A DNA stretch of 34,394 nucleotides from JBBCJT01 sp037190665 (GCA_037190665.1 JBBCJT010000209.1:1-34394), one strand, 5' to 3'; counted from the stretch's first letter, positions 24,427 to 32,998 are shown. Numbers and translations: made by a program. Notes: a model not told the origin generated them from the letters alone.

Positions 24427-25407
24427 ATGAGGTCGAAGACCTTGACGATCAATCGGCGGGCGCTGCTCGCTGCCGGCACTGTATTGGCGTGCCCGGCGGT
24501 CGCCCAGGAAACCTGGCCGTCCCGGCCGATCCGCGTTGTCGTGCCCTACCCGCCGGGTGGCGGATCGGACACCGTGGCGCGGCTGATCTATCCGCGCGTC
24601 GCCGCCCGTCTCGGGCAATCCATGGTGATCGAGAACCGCGGCGGCGCCACCGGCTCGATCGCAGAGGCTGCCGTCGCGCGCAGCGAGCCGGATGGGTACA
24701 CGGTGATGCACGACGCCGCAGCGATCACGGTTAATCCGTCGCTGATGCCGGGGCTGACCTTCGATGTCCTGCGTGACTTCCAGCCGGTGACGCAGGTGGT
24801 GAACTTTCCCAATCTGCTGCTCGCTCATCCCTCGGTTCCCGCAAGGACCGTCGCGGATGTGATCGCGATGGCGAAGGCCCGGCCGGGCGGTGTGGACTGG
24901 GCCTCCTCCGGACCCGGCTCGCATCAGCATCTCTCGCTCGTCTTCTTCGCGCGGGCGGCGGGCATCACGGTGAACCACGTGCCGTATCGCGGCGGCGGCC
25001 CCGCCGTGCAGGACGTGATGGCAGGCAATATCCCCTTCGTCTTCGGCAGCGCGAGCGGCACAACCGCTCATGCGCGCTCCGGCACCGTGCGCGCGCTCGG
25101 CCATACCGGCATCGGGCGGCTTGCGGCGCTGCCGGACGTCCCGCCCATCGCCGATACGCTGCCGGGTTTCGAGGCGATGGACTGGCAGGGCGTGTTCGTC
25201 CGTCGCGGCACGCCGATGCCGATTGTGGAGCGCCTGGCTGATGCGATCGGAGCCGTGCTGCGGGAGCCCGATGTGGTGGAGCGGCTGACCGACCTCGGTG
25301 CTCCACCTGCACCGATGCGTCCGGAAGAGTTCGAACGTATCGTGCGCACCGATCTGGAGAAGTGGAGCCGCATCATCCGCGAGGCCAATATCCGGCTGGA
25401 AGGCTAG
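24427..25407 (+). CDS. TctC/Bug-family substrate-binding protein, second copy
   Basis: A 326-residue TctC-family binding protein. The signal peptide contains NRRALLAAGTVLACPAVAQ, followed by WPSRPIRVVVPYPPGGGSD, the classic Bug N-terminus. HVPYRGGGPAVQDVMAGNIPF marks the core. A GGACGGAGGAAACG ribosome site precedes the ATG. It lies 19 bases after the GntR gene and is probably in its operon. No TctA/TctB partner is nearby. It resembles 14905-15888 as a family member, without unusually close identity. Confidence 0.92.
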   Translation: MRSKTLTINRRALLAAGTVLACPAVAQETWPSRPIRVVVPYPPGGGSDTVARLIYPRVAARLGQSMVIENRGGATGSIAEAAVARSEPDGYTVMHDAAAITVNPSLMPGLTFDVLRDFQPVTQVVNFPNLLLAHPSVPARTVADVIAMAKARPGGVDWASSGPGSHQHLSLVFFARAAGITVNHVPYRGGGPAVQDVMAGNIPFVFGSASGTTAHARSGTVRALGHTGIGRLAALPDVPPIADTLPGFEAMDWQGVFVRRGTPMPIVERLADAIGAVLREPDVVERLTDLGAPPAPMRPEEFERIVRTDLEKWSRIIREANIRLEG

Positions 25408-25668
25408 GCTTTGGGCCTAGTCCTCGCGCGACAGGATGCGGATCGCCACGGAGTTGTACGGATCCTCGGCGAAAAGGCAGGATGGACGGTATCCCGAGCG
25501 GCACATGCCGTGCCGGTAAGAACCATGCGCGGAATAGCACGCGGGGTCCGATGAGGCCGGAGCGATCGGTGTGATAGAATTACCTCGTACGCACGAATAC
25601 CTTGCTGAAACAGCAGACGTCCATCGCGTAAGGCTAGCAGCGCCTGAAGGGGAGGCCACCAGGTAAAA
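25408..25668. other. Intergenic gap between convergent genes, possible gene remnant
   Basis: The gap separates the plus-strand TctC gene and the minus-strand ligase. It holds an 80-codon minus-strand frame (25417-25659) whose end, GYRPSCLFAEDPYNSVAIRILSRED, reads like a natural protein tail but was not recognised. A weak hairpin TGCTG-AAA-CAGCA is at 25603-25615, with no T-tract. The upstream half of the gap is less GC-rich than the genes. Confidence 0.35.
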
Positions 25669-27255
25669 TCAAACTACCTGACTGTCCCAGCAATCGTCGA
25701 CACTCCGCGACAGCTCCTGCTTGCGGATACGCTGCGTCGGCGTGCGTGGGAAATCCTCGACGAATGCGATGTAGCGTGGCACCTGAAACTTCGGCAGGCA
25801 CTTTCCGCACCACGCGGCCAGCTCATCGGGCTGCAGCGTTGCACTCTCGGCGAGGCGGGCAAATAACTTGATCTCGTCATCACCCAGCTCGCTCGGCACC
25901 CCGATCACCGCGACCTCCGTGATAGCGGGATGATTGATCACGACGCTTTCCACTTCCCAAGCAGAAATGTTGATACCCCGCCGACGGATCGAATCCTTGG
26001 CGCGGCCACCGAAGTAGAGGTAGCCATCCTCGTCCTGCCGCAAGAGGTCGCCTGTACGAAACCATCCGTCCCGAAAGGATGCCCTGTCCGCAGCCGGATT
26101 GCGGAAATAGCCCAGAAAGCCAACGCGTGGGTCCGCGAAGCGGAAGCACAGCTCTCCGACCTCACCGACGGGACATGGCACGCCATGCTCGTCCATGATT
26201 GTCGATTCATACCAGGACAGCGTTCGTCCGACCGAGCCGACGCGACCTTCCATGTTCAGCGTGCAGAACGTCGTCATCTCCGAGAGCCCATACCCCTCCC
26301 GGATACATACGCCGAAGCGCCGCTCTAGCGGTTCCCATAGTTCTGTCGGGCAGCCGCCACCCCAGGCCATGGTCACGCCGTGGTCGCGGTCCTCTGGCTT
26401 CTCGGGCTGGCGCAGCAGCATGCCCAGCACACCGCCCAGGTAGTGGATCCGCTTCGCGCCCATCTCCCTTGCCTGAAGCCACAGCCGCGAGGCGCTGAAG
26501 CGTTCCACCATGCCAAGCGTCATCCGGTTCATCACCGCCGCGATCAACACGGCCACGCCAGCCCCGTGATGCAACGCCTCCCAGAACAGGAAGGTCTCGC
26601 CGGGTTTCGCCTCGGTCAGATGCAGCAAGGTCATCGGGCCCGCGCGCAGCACGCGATCCGACTTCAGCACGCCCTTCGGGGCGCCTGTGGTGCCGGAACT
26701 CGGCGTGATGGCGATGATGTCGTCCGCGGCCGGGAAAGGCGGGTTGGAAGCATCGGCATGGCTCGCCAGGGCGGCAAGGCCGCGCCCGCCGACGGGAACC
26801 TCGCCACGCCAGAACACGCCGTGCGACGCACGACCGGGCAGAACCTCCTCAAGCGCCCCGGCGTAGGCACCATCGGCAATCAGCGCATCCACATCGAAGG
26901 CATCGAATGGATAGGCGAGTGCCGCTCCGATCAGGCCGGTATTTATCGGCACGCGCACCAGGCCGGCCTTGGCCAGGGCGAATAGACTGATGATGTGATC
27001 GGGGTGCCCCGGCAGCATCAGCGCCACGCGGTCGCCCGGCTTCAGTCCTTCAGCCAGCAACGCATTGGCGATGCGGTTCGCCGCCTCGTTCACCTGGGCG
27101 AAGGTCCAGGCTTCGTCGCCAAAGGTGCACAGGATGTGTTCGGGGTCCGATAGCGCACGGTTCGCCAGCAGCTCGGCAATGGTCACATCGTCCACTGGCG
27201 GCATCGCGATCGTAGGGCCGCCGGTCCGCGGCAGCATGGGGTCGGCAACGCTCAT
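25669..27255 (-). CDS. AMP-dependent acyl-CoA ligase, CaiC-like, operon B
   Basis: A 528-residue ANL ligase and the close relative of the operon A ligase at 13311-14879. Both share NRIANALLAxGLKPGDRVALMLPxHPDHII near the N-terminus, the P-loop SSGTTGAPKGVLKSDR (186 onward here), the RRRGINISAWEVE hinge and TPTQRIRKxEL at the end. It has a longer N-terminal lead of about 18 residues. An AAGGAG ribosome site 8 bases upstream supports the ATG at 27255. Last gene of the minus-strand operon, 45 bases after the IclR gene. Confidence 0.92.
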   Translation of the reverse strand: MSVADPMLPRTGGPTIAMPPVDDVTIAELLANRALSDPEHILCTFGDEAWTFAQVNEAANRIANALLAEGLKPGDRVALMLPGHPDHIISLFALAKAGLVRVPINTGLIGAALAYPFDAFDVDALIADGAYAGALEEVLPGRASHGVFWRGEVPVGGRGLAALASHADASNPPFPAADDIIAITPSSGTTGAPKGVLKSDRVLRAGPMTLLHLTEAKPGETFLFWEALHHGAGVAVLIAAVMNRMTLGMVERFSASRLWLQAREMGAKRIHYLGGVLGMLLRQPEKPEDRDHGVTMAWGGGCPTELWEPLERRFGVCIREGYGLSEMTTFCTLNMEGRVGSVGRTLSWYESTIMDEHGVPCPVGEVGELCFRFADPRVGFLGYFRNPAADRASFRDGWFRTGDLLRQDEDGYLYFGGRAKDSIRRRGINISAWEVESVVINHPAITEVAVIGVPSELGDDEIKLFARLAESATLQPDELAAWCGKCLPKFQVPRYIAFVEDFPRTPTQRIRKQELSRSVDDCWDSQVV

Positions 27256-27300
27256 CCAGCCAGCTCCTTTGTGGAAGCCTTCCCGCCGACGCGGAGAAGA

Positions 27301-28122
27301 TCAGGCGCTCGCCTTCTTCGTCGCCGCTACCAGCGCCGGAACCAGCACCGCAACGGCCTCCTTCCTGTCAAAGCGGCTGCGCAACGTGGAGAGGTTCACC
27401 GCTGCAATCACCCGCCCTTCCCCATCGAAGACCGGAGCGGAGATCGACAGGCTGTTCTGATCGAAGGCCTTGGTCGTCAACGCGTAGCCCTGGGTGCGCA
27501 CGCGTTCCAGCAGCCTCTGGACACCGGCCGAGTCCTCCGTTCCCGCACGTTCCCGCGCAAGGGGAGACGCGGAGGCAAAAGCCCGCGCGGCCGCGTCCGG
27601 TGGCGCATATGCCAGCAGCACCTGACCGGAGGATGCCGACAGCGCCTCGAACCGCGTCCCGGGCGGCAGGGAGACGGCGGTGATATGGGGACTCGGCAGA
27701 TTCTCGACGATGACGACCTCCTCCCCCAACAGCTCGACCCAGGAGACGCATTCGCGCGTGGCCTGATTCAGCTCGACCATGGCGTGCCGCGCGCGCTCAA
27801 GCGCCGATCGTCCACCGATGAAGCCGCGGTAGAGCCGCGGCACGCGAGGGCCAAGCGAATAGCGCTTGGTGTCAGGGTCGCGACTCAGGAGGTCAAGGTT
27901 ATGCAGGGTATAGATGAAGCGCTGTACGGCGCTGCGCCCCATATCCGTCTGCGCCACGATGTCCGTCATGGACAAGGGATTCCGTGCTGTCTCGAACAGT
28001 TCCAGCACGGCCATGCCTTTGCCGAGCGAACTGATGAACAAGCGAGGATCGACCGCGTCCCTGCTGGAGGGCTTGCGTATCGCAGCCGACGCACGTCGCC
28101 CCTTGGATCTGGAGTCGCTCAT
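27301..28122 (-). CDS. IclR-family transcriptional regulator (intact)
   Basis: A 273-residue regulator. It has an N-terminal winged helix-turn-helix (LSMTDIVAQTDMGRSAVQRFIYTLHNLDLL) and the GAF-like effector domain (about residues 95-265). SGQVLLAYAPP and GYALTTKAFDQNSLSISAPVFDGEGRVIAAVNLST mark that domain. Unlike the gene at 10712-11464 it is undamaged. Its location inside operon B suggests autoregulation, and it may also bind the near-identical operator of operon A. It lies 16 bases after the MatB-like gene. Confidence 0.93.
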   Translation of the reverse strand: MSDSRSKGRRASAAIRKPSSRDAVDPRLFISSLGKGMAVLELFETARNPLSMTDIVAQTDMGRSAVQRFIYTLHNLDLLSRDPDTKRYSLGPRVPRLYRGFIGGRSALERARHAMVELNQATRECVSWVELLGEEVVIVENLPSPHITAVSLPPGTRFEALSASSGQVLLAYAPPDAAARAFASASPLARERAGTEDSAGVQRLLERVRTQGYALTTKAFDQNSLSISAPVFDGEGRVIAAVNLSTLRSRFDRKEAVAVLVPALVAATKKASA

Positions 28123-28138
28123 CAGCGCCGTCCGGGCT

Positions 28139-29680
28139 TCATGGCGTCGCCGGTGCGAAGAGATCGTGCAGTCGTGTCTTCAGGACGTTTTTCTGGATCT
28201 TGCCCAGCGTGTTGCGCGGCATCTGCTCTACGATGGTGATATGTTTCGGTACTTTGTACTTCGCGAGATTCCGGGCGAGTTCCGCCAGCGCAGCGGGCGG
28301 GGAGAAGCTTGTTCCCGGCCCGTCGAGCTGCACGACGGCCACCACGGCCTCACCGAAGTCCGGATGCGGTACGCCGATGACGGCCGATTCGGCCACACCC
28401 GGCAGGGCGTTGAGCTGGACCTCGACTTCCTTGGGGTAGACATTGAACCCGCCGGTGATGATGAGATCGCTCCCCCGACCCAGCACGGTGATGAAGCCCT
28501 CTGCATCCAGCCGGCCGAAGTCGCCGGTGACGAACCAGCCATCTGCGCGGAATGCCTTGCGCGTCTTCTCGGGTGCCTTCCAGTAACCGCCGAACAGGAA
28601 GGGCTGGTGCAGCTCGATGGACCCGACCGTTCCCGTCGGCACTTCGGCGCCTTCCTTATCGACCACGCGCAGCTTCGCGCCCGCAAGCGGCATGCCCGAA
28701 CTGTCGGGCCGGCGTGGTGCATCCACGGGCATGGAGGTGATGATCAGCGCCTCGGTCATGCCGTAGCGGTCGAGTAGCTGATGGCCTGTGCGGGCGAAGA
28801 AGCGATCGAACAGGTCAGCCCTCATGGGAGCCGAGCCGGTCAGGAAAAGCCGCATGCCGGCGCACACCTTGCGGGTAAAGCCGGGGCGATCCAGCAGGCG
28901 GCTATAGTAGGTGGGCACGCCCGCGAACATCGTGACTTCGGGAAGGGCGGCCAGCACGTCATCAGCCTGGAACTTCGGCAGCAGCCGCAGGCCACCACCA
29001 GCGGCAAGAATGGGTGTGGTGGTGCCAAACAGACCAAAGGCCATCGGATTGGCGTGAAGCAGGATATCGTCCTGGGTGATCCGCCAGTGGTCCGCGAGAG
29101 CCAGGGCGTTCCAGATGACGAGGCCGTTCGTCATGATCGCGCCCTTGGGTTTTCCCGTGGTGCCCGAGGTGTAGACGATGGCGTTGGGATCCTTGGCACT
29201 CCCCTCGGCCACCGGCGCCTCCGGCGGATACCCCGCGATGGCGTCGATCATGGACCCGCCCCCGTCTGCGCCGAGGGTGAGCAGATGGCATTCCCTGGCT
29301 TCGGCCCAGCCGCGCAAGCGCGGCGCCAGGGCGGGGTGACAGACCAGCAGGCGCGGCTCCGCATCGGTCAGTATGTGGTCGATTTCCGGTTCGGTCAGGT
29401 CGATATGGATCGGCACATAGACTGCGCCAACGCGACACGCGGCCAGGTAGAGCAGGATGGCCTCGGGGGACTTATCCAAGATGACGGCAACGCGCTCGCC
29501 CGGCGCGATGCCAAGATCCCGCAGCAATCGCGCCATACGGGCCGTTGTCTCTGCCAATTCGGCATAGGTCACGCAGCGACCGTCGGAGTTGCGAATGAAC
29601 ACCCGGCCGCGATCCGCCGGAAAGCGCGATGCGAAGGCAGCGTAAACATTCTGCCGCGCGGCTTCGACTACACTCTGCAT
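28139..29680 (-). CDS. matB: MatB-like malonyl-CoA synthetase
   Basis: A 513-residue ANL ligase resembling MatB, which makes malonyl- or methylmalonyl-CoA from the free acid, ATP and CoA. It has the P-loop YTSGTTGKPKG (170-180), the MatB-type block VPTYYSRLL (255-263), FLTGSAPMRADL, RYGMTEALIITS (A5, about 305-316), the hinge GRGSDLIITGGFNVYPKEVE and the C-terminal lysine in NTLGKIQKN. It has no close equivalent in operon A. The ATG at 29680 comes one base after the crotonase stop; the open frame before it overlaps that gene in a different register. Substrates other than malonate, such as methylmalonate, are possible. Confidence 0.85.
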   Translation of the reverse strand: MQSVVEAARQNVYAAFASRFPADRGRVFIRNSDGRCVTYAELAETTARMARLLRDLGIAPGERVAVILDKSPEAILLYLAACRVGAVYVPIHIDLTEPEIDHILTDAEPRLLVCHPALAPRLRGWAEARECHLLTLGADGGGSMIDAIAGYPPEAPVAEGSAKDPNAIVYTSGTTGKPKGAIMTNGLVIWNALALADHWRITQDDILLHANPMAFGLFGTTTPILAAGGGLRLLPKFQADDVLAALPEVTMFAGVPTYYSRLLDRPGFTRKVCAGMRLFLTGSAPMRADLFDRFFARTGHQLLDRYGMTEALIITSMPVDAPRRPDSSGMPLAGAKLRVVDKEGAEVPTGTVGSIELHQPFLFGGYWKAPEKTRKAFRADGWFVTGDFGRLDAEGFITVLGRGSDLIITGGFNVYPKEVEVQLNALPGVAESAVIGVPHPDFGEAVVAVVQLDGPGTSFSPPAALAELARNLAKYKVPKHITIVEQMPRNTLGKIQKNVLKTRLHDLFAPATP

Positions 29681-29681
29681 C

Positions 29682-30458
29682 TCAATGTCCAACGAAGCGT
29701 GGTACCCGCTTTTCCGCGAAAGCCCGGACACCCTCGCGATAGTCCTCACTTGCATCGGCGCGGCGGGAGATGTCCATGACGGCATCGGCGACCTCGACAA
29801 TGCGGCCGGCCATGGCGGCATCGCACGCGAGCTTCGCAGCCGCGACGGAGAGTGGCGCGCTGGAGACCATCTGCTGCGCGAAGGCAAGCGCTGCGGTCAG
29901 CGCGTCCGGAGCTATCTCGGTGACCAGGCCGCACGCCCTGGCCTCCTCCGCGCCGATCAGTACGCCGGTGTAGAGCATCTTCTTGGCCGTGCCGACGCCG
30001 GCGGTCGAAACGAGCAGTTGCGTGCTGTCGGGCGGATAGACAAGGCCGAGCTTCGCTGGTGGAACACCGAAGCGCGCCGTTGCGTCGGCGATGCGGAAAT
30101 CGCAGCGCAGTGCCAGCGTGCAGCCGCCGCCCACGCAAGGTCCGCTGACCGCGGCGATGACCGGCACGCGGGAGGCCGAGACCGCCGCGTAGCAGGCCAT
30201 GATCCGGTCCCAGTAGACCTGCCGCGCGGGCGGGTCGTCTTTCACCGCCGCGAAGGCCAGGATGTCGTCGCCGGCGCAGAACGCCCCACCCGCGCCGGTC
30301 AGGATGATGGCTCGCAACGCAGCATCGGTCCCCAGGCGCACGAAGGTCTGACCCAGTTCGTGCCAAGCCTCTCCGTCAAGGGCGTTGCGCCGGGCGGGGC
30401 GGTTGATGGTGATGACCGCCACCGCATCACTGTATCGTTCGAGCAGGATGTCGGACAT
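29682..30458 (-). CDS. Crotonase-fold enzyme lacking hydratase glutamates, operon B
   Basis: A 258-residue crotonase-fold protein with VITINRPARRNALDGEAW, the oxyanion-hole segment FCAGDDIL, and CVGGGCTLALRCDFRI. The two glutamates used by hydratases are Thr114 and Pro134 (FGVPPAKLGLVYP). Tyr141 aligns with the key tyrosine of methylmalonyl-CoA decarboxylase. Its neighbour is a MatB-type ligase, which would supply malonyl- or methylmalonyl-CoA, so a decarboxylase role is an attractive but unproven reading. It is the paralogue of 12478-13275. It lies 6 bases after the SBP gene and one base before matB. Confidence 0.87.
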   Translation of the reverse strand: MSDILLERYSDAVAVITINRPARRNALDGEAWHELGQTFVRLGTDAALRAIILTGAGGAFCAGDDILAFAAVKDDPPARQVYWDRIMACYAAVSASRVPVIAAVSGPCVGGGCTLALRCDFRIADATARFGVPPAKLGLVYPPDSTQLLVSTAGVGTAKKMLYTGVLIGAEEARACGLVTEIAPDALTAALAFAQQMVSSAPLSVAAAKLACDAAMAGRIVEVADAVMDISRRADASEDYREGVRAFAEKRVPRFVGH

Positions 30459-30464
30459 GGCTCG

Positions 30465-32075
30465 TCAGCGTACGCTGCGGACGCCCATTGCCAAGGTCAG
30501 CTCGTCGGCCCGTGCCTCGTAGCTGACCCCCTTCCGGGCCGCCCAGACATTCTGGAACTGGTAGATGGGCAGGAAGGCGACGTCGTTCAGCGCCATATGC
30601 TCGGCCTGGATCAGCAGCTTCTCCCGTTCGCCGTCGTCGACCGTCGACAGCGCTTTGGACACCAAAGTGTCAAGCGCCGCGTTCGAATAGCGGCTCCAGT
30701 TGTAGGTGCCGGCGCCAGCGGCTGGATTGACGGTCATCAGCAGATTGCGGAGTAGCAGGCCGGCCTCCATCGTCGGATTGCCTAGGCTTCCGAAATAGAC
30801 CTGGAACTGCTGCTTGGCGCCGCGGGGCGAATAGACCGCGAAGGGAATCCCCTCGACGGCCGTCTCCACGCCGATGCGTGCCCACATCTGCGCTATGGCC
30901 TGTACGACTTCAACCGCATAGGCCGTGCGGTCGTTCGCGGTGTTCAGCGTGATCCGGAATCCGTTGGGATAGCCGGCCTCCGTAAGCAGGGCCCTGGCCG
31001 CAACGGGATCGAATTTCGGGACTGCGATGTCCTCGGCATAGGAGTAGGAGCCCGGCGGCAGCCACTGGCCCGTCGCCACACCGATGCCCTGCAGCACGCG
31101 ATCGGCGATGGCCTCGCGATTGATGGCCATGGACAGCGCCTGCCGTACCTTGAGGTTTCGCAAGGGCGTTTGCGCGAACGGCTTGCCGTCCTTGTCAGTG
31201 ATGGGGTCGGCGCCCTCACCCGGCTCGTAGATCGGATTGACATAGCCGATGCGACCGCCCGGCACGGCGAAGATCGTCACCCGGCTATCGCTGCGCAGCC
31301 GCGGCAGGTCAGTGGCCGAAGGTGATTCGATGAGATCGAGATCGCCAGCCAGCAGCGTCGCCGTGCGCGTGGCGATGTTGGTGACCATGCGCACGACCAC
31401 ATCGTCCCACTCCTGCTTCGGCCCCCACCAGCCGTCGTGGCGACGCAGAACCAGCCTGTCGCCGGGCGCAAAGCTGACGAAGCGATAGGGGCCGGTGCCG
31501 ATGCTCGCGCGCCCCGCATTGTAGTCCGCTGTGGTTGCGTTGCGGCCGGCATGGGCAGAGACGATGGCGATGAAGGACAGGTCACCCGGCAGGTTTGGGG
31601 TCGGCGCGCGGGTGGTAAGCCGTACCCTGTGCGGGTCCAGTATCTCGACCTTAGTGATCGGGCGCACCAGGCTCTCGTAGCCACCGAGGTTGTTGGGCAC
31701 GTTCGTGGCGCGCTCCAGCGTGAAGGCGACATCTTCGGCGGTGAACGGCCTTCCGTCATGCCAGGTCACACCCTGACGCAAAACGAACTCCCAGGTCGTA
31801 TCGGACGTGGGGCGCCATTCTGTTGCCAGCGCGGGCAGGACGCGGCCTTCGGCCGATCGCTGGGACAGCCGGTCGAAGACGTGGAACGCGGCCACATTGT
31901 TCGGTGAGGTATTGTAGAAATGGGGGTCCAGGGCGGTGATCGGTGCGCCGAGACCGATGCGCAACGTCTCCGCCGAGGCCGGGTTATCGGGACCCAGGGC
32001 GACGAGGACTGCGAGGCCCAGACCGGCGGCCGCGGTACGACGAGAGAGGATACGGTTGAACACGTTTTTCTCCAT
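30465..32075 (-). CDS. ABC substrate-binding protein, dipeptide type (SBP_bac_5), operon B
   Basis: A 536-residue secreted binding protein. The leader MEKNVFNRILSRRTAAAGLGLAVLVALGPDNPASA looks like a signal peptide with a twin-arginine-like pair. The class signature LRQGVTWHDGRPFTAEDVAFTL and VRQALSMAINREAIADRVLQG are present. It is closely related to the SBP at 15937-17523. It is the first gene of the minus-strand operon, reading away from the operator at 32136-32152. No permease is in the operon. Confidence 0.92.
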   Translation of the reverse strand: MEKNVFNRILSRRTAAAGLGLAVLVALGPDNPASAETLRIGLGAPITALDPHFYNTSPNNVAAFHVFDRLSQRSAEGRVLPALATEWRPTSDTTWEFVLRQGVTWHDGRPFTAEDVAFTLERATNVPNNLGGYESLVRPITKVEILDPHRVRLTTRAPTPNLPGDLSFIAIVSAHAGRNATTADYNAGRASIGTGPYRFVSFAPGDRLVLRRHDGWWGPKQEWDDVVVRMVTNIATRTATLLAGDLDLIESPSATDLPRLRSDSRVTIFAVPGGRIGYVNPIYEPGEGADPITDKDGKPFAQTPLRNLKVRQALSMAINREAIADRVLQGIGVATGQWLPPGSYSYAEDIAVPKFDPVAARALLTEAGYPNGFRITLNTANDRTAYAVEVVQAIAQMWARIGVETAVEGIPFAVYSPRGAKQQFQVYFGSLGNPTMEAGLLLRNLLMTVNPAAGAGTYNWSRYSNAALDTLVSKALSTVDDGEREKLLIQAEHMALNDVAFLPIYQFQNVWAARKGVSYEARADELTLAMGVRSVR

Positions 32076-32135
32076 CGCTGATGGCAGCGTCAGGCCGTGA
32101 AGAGGCTCTCCGTGCGCCGGCTTGTGCCGATCGAG

Positions 32136-32152
32136 GTATTGGATAGAAATAC
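32136..32152. promoter_or_regulatory. Operator-like inverted repeat of operon B
   Basis: On the minus strand the 17 bases read GTATTTCTATCCAATAC, an inverted repeat GTATT-N7-AATAC. They match the operon A site GTATTGCAATACAATAC in 14 of 17 positions. The site lies just downstream of the minus-strand promoter at 32165-32192, where a repressor would block it, and between the two divergent genes of this cluster. Confidence 0.65.
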
Positions 32153-32164
32153 TCGCGCTCGAAA

Positions 32165-32192
32165 ATCATACTAGCCTGCCCCGCCCCGTCAA
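32165..32192 (-). promoter_or_regulatory. Candidate sigma-70 promoter of operon B
   Basis: Read on the minus strand, TTGACG (32187-32192) and TATGAT (32165-32170) are 16 bases apart, each one base from consensus. Transcription would start near 32157, immediately before the 32136-32152 operator. Confidence 0.6.
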
Positions 32193-32239
32193 TTACAATG
32201 CCGATCGGCAAGGATCTGCCGCCAGAGCGAGGGATAGAG

Positions 32240-32998
32240 ATGGCAGGGGAAGAACCCATTCTCCTTTGCGACGTGGCCGTCGGCATCGCCACGCTGACAT
32301 TGAACCGGCCGCGCGTGCTGAATGCGCTGAATGGTCCACAGCGTCGCGCCCTGACCGAGGCCTTTCTGCGGCTGGATGCCGACCCGGAGGTCCGCGCAGT
32401 CGTGCTTCGCGGCAACGGCCGCTGCTTCTGCGCCGGACAGGACCAGAAGGAGAGCGCAAGCTTCGATGCCGATGGCGCGGCGAGGCGGATCGACGAGTAT
32501 GCCGCGCTCTATGCCGCCATGCGCGCGCTGGGCAAACCGCTGATCGCGGCGCTGCATGGCCATGTCGCCGGGGCCGGATTGCAGCTCGCCCTGCTTTGTG
32601 ACCTGCGCATCGCTGCCGACGATGTCCAGCTTGGCATGACCGAGTTCGCTGTCGGATCGGCTGCCATCATGGGCAGCGCACTGTTGCTGCCGGTGGTGGG
32701 GGAGACAGTCATGAAGCGGCTGGTCATGATGGCCGACTTCATCGGCGCCGATCCGGCCTTGCGCTATCAGCTACTGACCGAAGTGCACCCCATGGCCGCG
32801 CTGGAAGATCGCGTGCGTGTGCTGGCAGCGGAGGCAGCCTCACGACCTCCGCTTGGCGTGCGGCTGACCAAGGCCTGGTGGCGGGAGATGACGCAGGCTG
32901 GCTTTGAGGCGACGGTTGCTCATGCCCGCCATGCCCATGCCGAGAATTTCGCGGCTGGCGGGCTTTCGCATGGAGCCCGCCGCTTCATCGCTCACTAG
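32240..32998 (+). CDS. Enoyl-CoA hydratase/isomerase family protein (crotonase fold), operon B divergent copy
   Basis: A 252-residue crotonase-fold protein: LTLNRPRVLNALN, the oxyanion-hole segment CFCAGQDQKES, and AGAGLQLALLCDLRI. The second hydratase glutamate is kept (Glu135 in LGMTEF), while the first position is Gln115. This is the same pattern as the operon A gene at 11628-12410, which also shares AGQDxxESxSFDA and the LTKxWxREMT segment near the C-terminus. The start at 32240 is preferred because of the GCGAGGGA ribosome site; an upstream in-frame ATG at 32198 lacks one. It is divergent from operon B and faces the same intergenic operator. Confidence 0.88.
   Translation: MAGEEPILLCDVAVGIATLTLNRPRVLNALNGPQRRALTEAFLRLDADPEVRAVVLRGNGRCFCAGQDQKESASFDADGAARRIDEYAALYAAMRALGKPLIAALHGHVAGAGLQLALLCDLRIAADDVQLGMTEFAVGSAAIMGSALLLPVVGETVMKRLVMMADFIGADPALRYQLLTEVHPMAALEDRVRVLAAEAASRPPLGVRLTKAWWREMTQAGFEATVAHARHAHAENFAAGGLSHGARRFIAH

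Noticed and set aside
25603..25615. Hairpin TGCTG-AAA-CAGCA as a bidirectional terminator
   Set aside because: The stem is only 5 bp and no T-tract follows on either strand.
27271..28239. Plus-strand frame of 322 codons across the intact IclR gene
   Set aside because: It is a shadow frame; the minus-strand IclR domains are convincing.
29681..29887. 69-residue N-terminal extension of the MatB-like protein
   Set aside because: It overlaps the crotonase gene in another frame and has no family similarity; the start at 29680 directly follows the crotonase stop.
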